A stretch of 64,000 nt of DNA, from NCBI GenBank assembly GCA_036362985.1, contig JAYGXS010000001.1:19636846-19700845 (forward strand), in the 5' to 3' direction. Within the stretch, counting starts at the first letter, position 1. Each line of letters opens with the position of its first letter. The DNA is from Ligula intestinalis. Its lineage: Eukaryota; Platyhelminthes; Cestoda; Diphyllobothriidea; Diphyllobothriidae. Both the position numbers and the translations under genes were made by a program. A model generated the notes under the pieces. That model made no database searches and was not told where the DNA came from. It worked only from the letters and a program-made list of their open reading frames with translations. Below, piece by piece: positions 21,641-31,400 of this stretch.

Positions 21641-22230
21641 GCACTTTGGGAGTGCACAGGCCACTTACTTTTTCGATGGCAGCGAATAAAATTTCCGCGT
21701 ACGTATCACACCAGCATCCATGACGAATGATGTGAACCGCTGCACCAAGGTCCTCAAAGCTCTAGCGCGCACATCCTGGGGCTGCGCGAAAAAGACTTTG
21801 ACGACCACATTCAAAGTGGTGCTCAATCTGTACCTCACTTTTGCGACACTTTTTGCAGCGATGAGCTTTTCAAGCTTCTGCCGCCTTCAGTCAGCAAAGA
21901 TTGCTGCCCTCCACACGATCACGGGTTGCTTTAAATGTCGCCTATTGACAATCTTCATGCACAGGTTTTTTTCTGCAGGTCGCCTCTCCTAAAACACTCT
22001 TATGCAAGCAGTTCTGCCGCACCCTTTTGCAAGCAAGCCATCCTAATCACCACCGTTGCTTCGCTCCTGAAACCAGCCGCAACGCTCGGCCATCTATTCT
22101 AGATCTCCACAACGATGTTTTTGTCTCGTCTCTCTTGGAGCTACCTGTGGGTGACTCTGCCACCAAAACAGGCTACCAGAATCTTCAACAGAGAGCCGTG
22201 GTTGAGTTAAAATGTTGATGACCATCCCCA
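21641..22230 (+). pseudogene. Non-LTR retrotransposon fragment (end of RT ORF2)
   Basis: The frame from 21720 reads MTNDVNRCTKVLKALARTSW followed by GCAKKTL, then QSAKIAALHTITGC. This matches the post-palm region of Jockey/RTE-like LINE reverse transcriptases (xRxxVLKALAGTSWG...KxTLLxTYKxxxxS...LQxxQNxALRxxTGC). Another frame continues with SPKTLLCKQFCRTLLQASHP (about 21980-22041), the LLCKQFL block that follows. Frame changes and stops make it a pseudogene. The catalytic palm and endonuclease domains are not present. Confidence 0.75.
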
Positions 22231-23315
22231 GGTCTCTTTGGGTAACTGCCCGCCTCCGATTGCGGCCCCAAAACAAAAAATACAGAGGGTCACTTGCTGT
22301 ACCCTGACGCAGCTACGCAGTGGCTACACAATGGTCCTTCGCCAGTAGCAACACTGGTTCGACCCGTCCACACCGACTGCTGTCTAGACTGCGGCATTTA
22401 TCGGCGTGGCTGTCGCATCTGTTGGCATGAAGTTTCTAGCCAGGCACCCAACTCACCCCCGCGGATCTTTGGCTCAAGCCAGTCGAAGACTTGGCTTTTC
22501 TCTATCTTCCAACTACTACCATATGGGGTTCCGGTGATAATTCCTGATCTAATAATGGGCTACGACTCACACACACACGAATGATGACATATGGACCATT
22601 ATTGACTTGGACACAGACTGTCAAGCCATCATTGCATTAATCGTGACGCCCAACCGTGATAACTGCAGCTTCAACTTATCGGGCGTATGTGGTCGAATGG
22701 CCATTGCGGACTTTATTTACTGCGTACTCTGTGCTTCTATTAGCCTCTTCTGCTACAGTCTCTGAAGAGGTGCTTCTGCGAGCATTCGAAACTTCAGACC
22801 GATGAACGGCTTGCTCCAGCGATTGCTTTTTCTCTTTTCAGATCTGGAATTATTTATTTTTTGTTTTATTGTACAAAAAAGGCAGTTTGCTCAAGGCACC
22901 CGAGCCAATTTAGTTCCCGTTAGTACGCCCCAGCCATATAATTGATAACTAAGTTTGATTTATTTGGAATAATAATGAAGTTTGTTATGTAAAATGTTAC
23001 CTCAGTGCACTTCCCACAGTTAAAACTGCCAAAAAACTAACAGGCCTGGGCCTTGGCCTATATAAACGTTCAATGTCAGGAGATTTTTTGTTTGAATAAA
23101 AGGTCCTTAAAGCCTACAATTCTAAATGACTGAAACGAGGTAGCCACTAAATCTCAAAACAGAGCATTCGGTTTTTCCTACTCCTTCTCGTTTTAGCTGT
23201 CCACAAAATCAGGTTGTTGTGCAAAAATCTCGTCTACATGTTAAATATGGGAATCCACAAATATTTCCTCTTCTTAAAACCCATTTTTGTAAATCCCTGT
23301 GCTTTTCACAGAGAC
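22231..23315. other. Probable LINE 3' region and unclassified DNA
   Basis: Bases 22231-22610 are G+C-richer and may be the 3' region of the preceding LINE, with a short CA run near 22569. From 22800 the sequence becomes A+T-rich with no recognisable features. A 96-codon open frame at 22294-22584 lacks a recognised domain. Confidence 0.4.
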
Positions 23316-23600
23316 GACGTCTAGATTGATCAGTCAGATTTGGTGTAGCTATGGCCAAAGCAGCTATGCCGGAGAGGTCAGACGACTACTGGGGACTTTG
23401 GATAGGTGAACCCATGGCTCCATTCAGCACAAATGATGTCAGTTTGCAGATCGCGTGATTCAAATGACGAATGTCGGCCACTGCTTCGAATTCGAAGCGA
23501 ATGCAATTATCACAAGAGGCTACACTACCGTTGACGAGTGAGTTGCTTGAAGCATCGCTCATCCACCCGCGATCTCAGCAAGTGCAATTATCGCCCGTTC
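23316..23600 (+). pseudogene. Degenerate PLE GIY-YIG fragment
   Basis: SQIWCSYGQSSYAGEVRRLL at about 23334-23393 is a decayed form of the PLE nuclease motif (RIWCSCGQSNYVGETGRLLR). GHCFEFEANAIITRG near 23470 matches the GHTFKFDEAKILARG segment. Stops interrupt the frame and no tail is recognised downstream. Confidence 0.65.
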
Positions 23601-25049
23601 ATATTAAGTGCCGACTTTGCATGATCTAAGTAACTCGGTTGGCAGAAGTTGCGTGAACAAAACGTGTTTCTGCTGTCAGCGGCTGTTTTAAAATGGTCGA
23701 GTGTACATCATGCCGATTAAAAATGTTGGTGGTTTCTTTGCAACGATTAAGCACACAGATACGGCAAGAAAGCAATCACTCCTACTCTCCCCCGAATACA
23801 ACCATTGGTAATGGATGTATGCGTGGCTAACCTTGCTAGGTAGTCAATGACGTAGTTACTGCAACCTGTAAATTCTAGTCTTTGGTCTTCTACAGTCCCT
23901 ATCTCGTGCTGTGTCTAGTTGTGGACTAGCTTAATAATTCCTTTTTTCAGGCGTGTGATAAGAAGCAAAAACTATACAATAGGCCTTTTTGCGCCTTTCC
24001 AAGCGGCTCCTTGAAATTCAGTTTTTCGCTATTATCAGTCAATATTCTATTACATATTGCAGTAGTTTTAACGCAACATTTATTATGCTACCTTAAGTCC
24101 GATAAATAGAGACTAACTGGTTTCGCAGCCGGATGCATACTGTACGCACACCCCCAAATACCCTATATGGGGATGGGACCAATCAGCTTGTGTCCTCACG
24201 CGCCTAGAGACTCGATTGGCCATCCGTCCGTCTCGTGTGACCTAGGCTCCATGGTGTGCCCAGACGCCCGTGGCTTTTTTTCTGGGCGGACCGATGAAGT
24301 GATCTGAGAGCTTGCCAGGACAGCTCGTTAAGAAGAATTCTTACAGCAAAGACAATATGTCTGGGTGTGTAGTAACACAACTCCGCGTAGAGGCTCACGT
24401 GATAGCAGTCTCGGTCTGCCTCTGAGACAGCTAGTCGCAGGTACCGTAAGCTCCGCGCGAACGCTTGCCTGGTACGGCGGCCACTGACACGCATGCACTC
24501 GTAGGCTGACCCAATTTGTCTAGCCCATCAACCTTCAAGGCTGACATTAACACAGGTCACTTTGTGGACGCTGGGACGACTCTCGGGCTCAAATATTTTT
24601 AATTCCGCCCGCCTCGTGTGCAGAACTTTGCTCGTCCGCTAGTCAACTGTCCCCTAGCAATCCAAAACTCCTTCTGTACATGATGACCTATTTCGATCAC
24701 TCTAATCTTCCATTCCTTCTCTTCTTACAAGAGACCGGGCCTAAAGTTCGCAACGGCAACATAAACCACTGCGATGGGTCTGCCTCGAATGCCAATAGGT
24801 AGCGTTTTAAGGGAACTGTAAACGAAACACGTTCAAATAAAGCGATTGGTGCTGTATTAGCAAAAAACAGTGAGATTCCTAGATAAAGTAAATTTGCTAG
24901 GTGGATTTGCTAAACTAATAACCGCACCGCATGATTCCGAGGTATTTTATTGAAATAAGGAGATCGGCTTCTGAATAAGATTATTGCAAGAGACCTGCAG
25001 AAACAACATTATGACGCATGACACCTTACACAGTATAATTTTTTATTTG
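23601..25049. other. Repeat-like, partly GC-rich, unclassified
   Basis: Bases 24110-24560 are distinctly richer in G+C than their surroundings and hold a 96-codon minus-strand frame (24204-24494) without recognised domains. This looks like an old transposable element fragment of unknown type. The rest is A+T-rich with no recognisable features. Confidence 0.4.
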
Positions 25050-25157
25050 TCTGCGATGCCAGTTCAAATCCCGTTCGATGACGACAAAAGTGTCATCCAC
25101 ATACCGCGCCCAGAATTTTCGTCTGTGATTTTGGAAGACCAGCGGCTCCAGCCGTCA
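25050..25157 (-). pseudogene. PLE RT palm fragment, minus strand
   Basis: The minus strand reads RLEPLVFQNHRRKFWARYVD then DTFVVIERD. This is the same stretch as VLQRMKSLFFRHHKPKLRAW/YVDDTVVVIE in the 19.8-kb copy, with the catalytic YVDDT at 25103-25089. The match ends within about 30 codons. A plus-strand PLE fragment starts immediately next to it, making another head-to-head pair. Confidence 0.75.
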
Positions 25158-25860
25158 GATAATGAAACTGAAATACCCACTGCCACGGCAAAAAAATCTG
25201 GTTTCGTCCACAGGATCTGGTGCAGTTGCGGTCAAAGCAACTATGTCTGAGAAACTAGCAGATTTCTCAGGACGCGAATTGCCGAACACGTGGCAGCTGT
25301 GCGGCGAAATGATGCCAATTCTCAAGTTGCGGCTCATTCGACGAGACCTGGCCACACCTTCAAATTTGACGAGGCCAAAATTCTCGCAAGAGGTTACAAT
25401 TGGGGTGAGCCGAGAACTACTTGAGCCATGGTTCACGGGCCCCCAATCCATAAACAAATGCAATTATTTGCCCAATGCATATTCGGTGCTGAGACTCCAT
25501 TTGGCCTGAGCAAACATGGGGAATGGACCAGCCACCTCATCATCCCACGCCAACAACGGAAAGCCAGATGACCGAGCAATCATCATGCTTGCGTCCACCG
25601 CCCATTATGAAAGTTCAGCTTGCCAGAGCCTGCGTGCCGTCCGACAAACTATCCACGTGCAAGAAGGAAATTAATGTTAATTGTTGCTGTATTTTTAGGT
25701 TATTACTGAATCCTATAAATACTGCCTATTACTGTGCATGTAGTACCCGTTTCTGCTAGTGTTTTCTACTAATGTCTTTGATGATAAATCCGCAATGGAT
25801 GCCGAAACATCGGGTGAATCAACATTTTGTCCCAGTGATCGAGTCTCTTTCTTTTTCTTC
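25158..25860 (+). pseudogene. PLE GIY-YIG fragment and 3' tail, plus strand
   Basis: SGFVHRIWCSCGQSNYV at about 25198-25248 is a well kept GIY-YIG core, but the next codon, glycine in intact copies (YVGETGR), is TGA. The frame beyond the stop continues with ETSRFLRTRIAEH. HSTRPGHTFKFDEAKILARG follows, then GPQSINKC in a shifted frame. The tail has TATAAAT (25714-25720), TTGATGA (25778-25784), GAAA (25804-25807) and CCCAGTGATCG (25831-25841), then a T/C-rich end. The nuclease acts in element insertion; this copy is inactive. Confidence 0.8.
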
Positions 25861-25879
25861 ACGTACAGTACAACCACAG

Positions 25880-26600
25880 ACCATGCAATTTTCATAACTT
25901 TGTAAAAGTTTGATCATTTCTCAAATACCAATGTGAATGCATTAAGGAAGATAAATAAATAATAATGAACTGGATTAGGCATATTAGGTACTTAAAAGAA
26001 CTATAAGAATTACTTAGTATTTGTAAAGAAAAATGAATTTTTTTCGATAATCCCGTGATTAAGGAGACATAAAAAGAGCTATAAATTAGAACAATAAATT
26101 AAGTTATTGAATTAAATTGTAAACTTGAAGCAACCACTTTTTATATAAAGAAAGACATTTTTATATGGAAAGATATTCTGTTTACTTAAGTCTAACTCGA
26201 TAAGTATTTATTGAATGTAATCAACAAAAGTGCGTCATAATTTTCCTTATTTTTACAGTCAACTTTGATAAATTTATAAATTCTGCAGTTGTTTGACGTT
26301 TACACAAAAACCTTTTGAAAAAGATATATATAAAGAACATAAACCGAAATAAAGTGTGTCTCGATATTAGTTTTAATGAATATGGTAACGTTTTGATATA
26401 CAGCAATTCCTCAAAACAGCAAACACATTGTCAACCCTATATCTTGTCCGCAATGGAGTTGTGAAACTTATATTCATAAGATTAATAATAAAAACTTTCC
26501 ATAAAAAGTTACCTCAAAAAAATTGCTTTGATAAGATATTTGGCTAACGAATTTCTGAGTATATCTACTTTTTCCAACGTAATGTCAAAACTGAATTTCA
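25880..26600 (-). repeat. Dispersed A+T-rich repeat, copy 3 (inverted)
   Basis: Reverse complement of 7085-7795. Examples are ACCACAGACCATGCAATTTT at 25870 against AAATTGCATAGTCTGTGG at 7769, and AACATAAACCGAAATAAAGT at 26337 against the CTTTATTTCGG block at 7307. The match fades near 26590. It starts about 20 bases after the end of a PLE tail. Confidence 0.75.
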
Positions 26601-27262
26601 GACATTTCTTGGTTTTTGTGACAGGGTCAGCAACATGTACCCTTTGTCAACTTAGACGAGCAGATGCGCGACAAATAAAGTCCACAGTTTACAGTAGCTG
26701 TTTTTTTGCAGGTTAAGTTAACAAAATACGTAATAAGCCATGGTTTGACATCTTTTAGACAAAGCGAAAAGTCACATTACGATAATAAATATGTTAATGA
26801 ACTGTTGAGAAATAGTCAGCCTTGCTGTTTAAATCCCAAACTTTTCCCCGTTTAGTTTTTGAATTTAACCTTCTGGATGATTGATGTTTGGATTTGTAAA
26901 CAATTTCTGTTTTGCGGTGGTGGTTCTATTGCCTACATGTAAATCATCTGTAAAAAGGCGTGATATTTACACCGTTTCTTGTCTTAAGAAAAAATTCTAC
27001 AAAATACCGACACCCAAACCTATCCCAGAGGCTCTTGGGTGAATCGTGTTTTCTCATTTTTGATTGGTTGTTGCGTCTTCGGACATAACGAAACTGCCCC
27101 ACCTATCTGAGTTGAATTCTTGCGCGTTCTCCACTTTAAACCCAGTGCCCAATAAGCGACTTGCTAGGAGCTTACTATTCATCCCATCTGAGTTCGTGTA
27201 TAATGACCAGGCACCTGTCAGCAGCTGATCTTTTGTTTGTGAAGCTTCTCCTGCATTTTTAG
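26601..27262 (+). other. Region upstream of the transporter gene
   Basis: No coding sequence is recognised. It should hold the promoter or 5' exons of the transporter, but I cannot identify a TATA box or start site with confidence. A pyrimidine-rich tract ending GCATTTTTAG at 27262 is a plausible splice acceptor. Confidence 0.4.
27252..27262 (+). promoter_or_regulatory. Candidate 3' splice acceptor before the first coding exon
   Basis: TTTTGTTTGTGAAGCTTCTC followed by CTGCATTTTTAG gives a pyrimidine-rich tract ending in AG at 27261-27262. It could accept a non-coding first exon or, in a flatworm, a trans-spliced leader. The evidence is the tract alone. Confidence 0.35.
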
Positions 27263-27283
27263 CAAATTAGCAGAAAAACAGCC

Positions 27284-27322
27284 ATGGCGATTAAAACTAA
27301 TTATTTCGGTCATGGAATTTGA
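27284..27322 (+). promoter_or_regulatory. Upstream ORF 1 of the transporter
   Basis: ATG at 27284 in the context CAGCCATGG opens a 12-codon frame ending at TGA 27320-27322, nine bases before the main ATG. A purine at -3 and G at +4 make it a strong start by the Kozak rule. If this stretch is in the mRNA, it should reduce main-frame initiation or require re-initiation. Confidence 0.45.
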
Positions 27323-27329
27323 ACATTAG
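27312..27329 (+). promoter_or_regulatory. Upstream ORF 2 of the transporter
   Basis: ATG at 27312 (GGTCATGG, G at -3 and +4) opens a five-codon frame ending TAG at 27327-27329, one base before the main ATG at 27331. It overlaps uORF 1 in another frame. Confidence 0.45.
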
Positions 27330-27330
27330 T

Positions 27331-28483
27331 ATGCAAATTCCACCTTTTGAAAGCAACCAGGCGGAGGAGATTGTGGGCAAGTTAAGGAAGAAAAAGCCTC
27401 AAAAGAATGCTGTCTGCTGTGGGCCAGGGAAAAAGCGCTACCTCATTTCCATATTGTGTATGTCTTGTCTTACGGTTGTGATCGGTATGCGCTCGGAAAT
27501 GCTCGGCATCATCACAAATCTGAACAATACTCACAGCGGAAAACAAGACAGTGAGCACATCTTCGTTGACGAGACGGACAACTCGAAGTACGGAGTAGCA
27601 CACCTCCCCAAGACTATGTTTATCCAGGGTGCTGTTGTTAATTTTCCCTCCGTTCAAGAAGTTGATCATATAGGTCCGGAGAAGGGGTCTCTCATCTTCA
27701 AACCATCGCATCACAGACAGTTGCCTTGGACAGCCACGATAACAGAGGACCTTGTGGAGAATGCAGTTTTCTTTGCGTACTTGGTTGCTAGTCCTATTGG
27801 CGGCTATCTGACTGTTCACCACGATTCCTCTCTGCTACTGGGTTGCTCAGTTGCCATGACATGTGGTCTTAATCTTTTTTTGCCTCTGGCCGAAACACTT
27901 GGATCAAATATCGATGCCAAGCTGGCTATGATTGTAATACTGCGTCTACTTCAGGGATTGGCCGAAGGCTGTCTCATTCCTGCCGTCTTTGGAGTACTAC
28001 GCTACTGGAGTCCACAAAACGAACGGTCTACCCTCGTCTCTCTGACTGTAATTGGAGTCTCGCTGGGTCCGCTGATAGGCCTTCCTGTCTGTGTTGAGAT
28101 CGAAAAGAAGTGGGGTTGGGGTGTAGTATTCTACATTTATGCAAATTTGGGCCTAATATGGTGTATATTCTGGTGGCGTCTAATTGATGAGAAACCACAC
28201 AAAGACCGCAATCTCTCCAAAGCCGAGCGTCGCTACCTCAGAGCTAACATTTCGCCTCAGTTGCTCTTTAATACTAACAACGTTAAGATTCCTTGGCTAG
28301 CCATGTTCACCTCAAAACCCGTAATCGCTATATTTTTCACGTATGCAGCAGATGACTGGACGTTTCAAATTTCGTCTGTTTGCATGCAAACTTTCTACCA
28401 ACAGAGATACGATGCAGGCGTTGAAAAGACCATATTTCTTCTTTCCTTCCCGTTCCTGTCAAGGTCAATATTTGTCCCTATTG
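27331..28483 (+). CDS. SLC17-like transporter, coding exon 1
   Basis: Residues 1-384 plus the first base of Gly385. Encodes the cytoplasmic N-terminus with a basic stretch (KLRKKKPQK), TM1 to about TM8 and the long first luminal loop. It ends CCTATTG followed by GTAAGAG, a good donor. An in-frame TTG lies upstream at 27319, but no upstream in-frame ATG occurs before a stop. Confidence 0.88.
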
Positions 28484-31400
28484 GTAAGAGCTGTATATAC
28501 TTTGCGCAATATGCATAGAAGCGACAGGTTTTTGTGGTTGCAATCTTGTCTTTTGTTCAACCGGCAGCCTTAATTTACCTTGTTTCAAGTATTTTTGAAC
28601 AGGAAACCCAAAGTTTACTTCTAAAAACTACAGTCAAAAACAAATAACCATGTAACTGTGATGTTTTAAGTATTTTCGATTTTTTATGAATAATTATGCT
28701 TTCTCAAGTAGATATGCTAAACAATAAGCAAATTTGTATTTTTTAGGTAAAAGTTCACATGTTCTTGAATAACTTTACTGAAAAAAAAATCGCATATTTC
28801 GAATTTACAAAAGCACGTCCGTTTTCAAAACGGTTTGATATCGACAATCGAGGCTTAGAGTTTCCACATTACGTGCTGGGGCCCTTCCATCTTATGAAAT
28901 TAGCATATCTTTATACGCTTACCCGAAGCCATCACATATAAAAAATGAACGTTTTCCATTAAAGTGGACCCTTTTGTATACTTCAGAAGCCAAAGTTGCA
29001 ATAAACGGACAGATGAGGTATTGTAGAGATCAATTGTGAATGCTTTTTGAAAGTTAACAACTAAAAATTTATGTGTTACGTGTTATACACATTATTTAGG
29101 CGTAATTTCGAAAAACGAAGTAACTTCCCACCAAATACGTGTAAAAATATATTTTCTGCAGGTTTTTTTAGTTATATCTGAAGAAACGAAAACACTGTAG
29201 CTCATTATATGAGGGAAGGTAAAAATGCATTCATTTATTTCCCAGTGTAGACTTTCCATAAGACCAGCAGCTGGTTTTTACTGAATCTCCTTCGTATAAT
29301 TCTGCACCATAAGCAGTCTTACAAGCCCGCCCAAGTAACCCAATTTCGAGCAGCATTTATGTATCTACTGTATTTCTACTGATTTTCCAGAGGACAGTGT
29401 ATACCTTAATACTTTGCCCGTAATGACTTTGAACATTCAACCTACGGGCTGGCTGCGCGCAGCATAGGTGACAAAAGGGCTAGTCCACACTGCAGTGAAA
29501 ATAACCAAACAGTAAGTGTAAGGCTCCCAGGAAACATAAGTGGCTCAACGGTTCCGTTTTGGTGGCAATTCTACGGAGAAAAGGCCTGCAGATGGTAAAC
29601 CAGATACAACTTTATCTATTTTTACACTAATATTAATTACAAATTTACAATCCTTATTTTTAAGCTAGTAATATAAGCTAACTATGCAGCCTAATAATAG
29701 CTGAGTAAGCAGGTAAAAAAGAATTCTCAAATATTTTAATCAATTGACAACGTTTTATTTTTAAAGTTTTAAATGATTTCGTATGATATTTGACAAAATA
29801 GAATGATTGTGAAAATGCAGTTACTTTCCCTATTCTGTAAACGCCCTACGCATTAAGATTCCAGTACTGACCTGCTATTGGACAACTTACACTGGCTTAA
29901 TGTAAGAGCACAGAATATTTACTATCTCACGAAAGCTTTACCTTAATTCTCTAATGGGTTTCCTCTTCGAACGAAGTACATTAGTATGCTTGTGGTGCTG
30001 TTTAACGTGCAGGTTAAGCTCAAGATATTTCGAGTCACGGCGGGAGGCTGGCGTTTAAGCATGTTTTGTTTTGACCACCTGCAAAAGCACACTGTGTACA
30101 AAGTTGATAATGACGTAAAACATATTTTTAGTGAAGAAGTATGGATTGAGCATTGATTTTTTGGTGCTATTATACAGTTCTATGTATTTAATGGCGAACA
30201 TGCCCAACAATTTGACTGTCCGTACCCATTTGATCAAACATTACGTCTTTTACAAATTCTGTATACCAAACAGGTTGCCTTTCGATTTAAAAAACGTTGA
30301 AAATGTTCCACTGGATTTAAATGTTGCCGGCCGTTACATTTAAATTTAGGGGTTTTAAAGTACATGCTGTATAAATTATTTCTTTATTCACCATTTTCCC
30401 AAAGGACGCCTTTACTTGAAATTAAATTTTTGGGGATGTCTGCCTTTCGGTTTAGACAAAAGAAATTCGTATTTATCCTTGCGTCATGAGGTAAAGACCG
30501 CTTACCATTTAAGAAAGGAATTAATTAATGTTGCTTACTCATTGGGCAAAATTGAAGAACTAGCGCATACGATTTTGTGATGATGAACATTTTACGGCCT
30601 TAAAATACCTCAGTATTCGATACAATTCTAAAATGGAGTGATAACTTTTTAGTGTGGGGTCTCAAGTTGAAGAAGGCGAAATTTCCTACAAGATAGGTAT
30701 AAGAAATACTCTTACTTTGTTTGCAATAAACCTGCATTTATAGCAGCCTTCAGATTCCAAACGACAAACGTATGCTTGTTTAGCAGCTGTTTTTTATATG
30801 ATGTATTTTCGTAAAACATCATGATCAAACGCCGACATCCAGTTGGAAATTAAAATTCTGCAATTGTGGTTGATATCTCATGCAATTTGTTGAACAAATT
30901 TGAAAACCTTTGTCAAGTGAGATTTTGTTTGTTTTTAACGCTTTTTGTTCAAAAAGCTAATAAAATTTTTGTCTTGTCTATTTCTAGGCGGATTTTTGGC
31001 CGACATTATCCGACTGAAAACGTCAATTTCCTGCACGACGCTCCGGAAAATTTTCTCTGGTATTGGCTTCGGACTGAAGGGCATTTTCTTCGTGGTGCTC
31101 GGATTTGCCAAGGACGAAGTGCATGCCACCATTATTTTATCGTTGGCATTGGGTAAGCATGCCATGACTTAAACTCATTTTTTCGTAAAATTAAAGGCAG
31201 CACTGAGGACAGCTCTAAAAGCCTACCGTTGCCAATGCAACTTGCCTTTGCATTGTCAACACGAGTATTGAGGGCAGAGATAGCGCCGTTACTTCAAAGT
31301 AAATGCTACTAGATTAAGTACAGTGATAATCGTGATTTTGAATTTGTGATTTTATTCATTTAGGCACTGCAGCTGAGGGGGATGTAAAAAAGTTCTTTGA

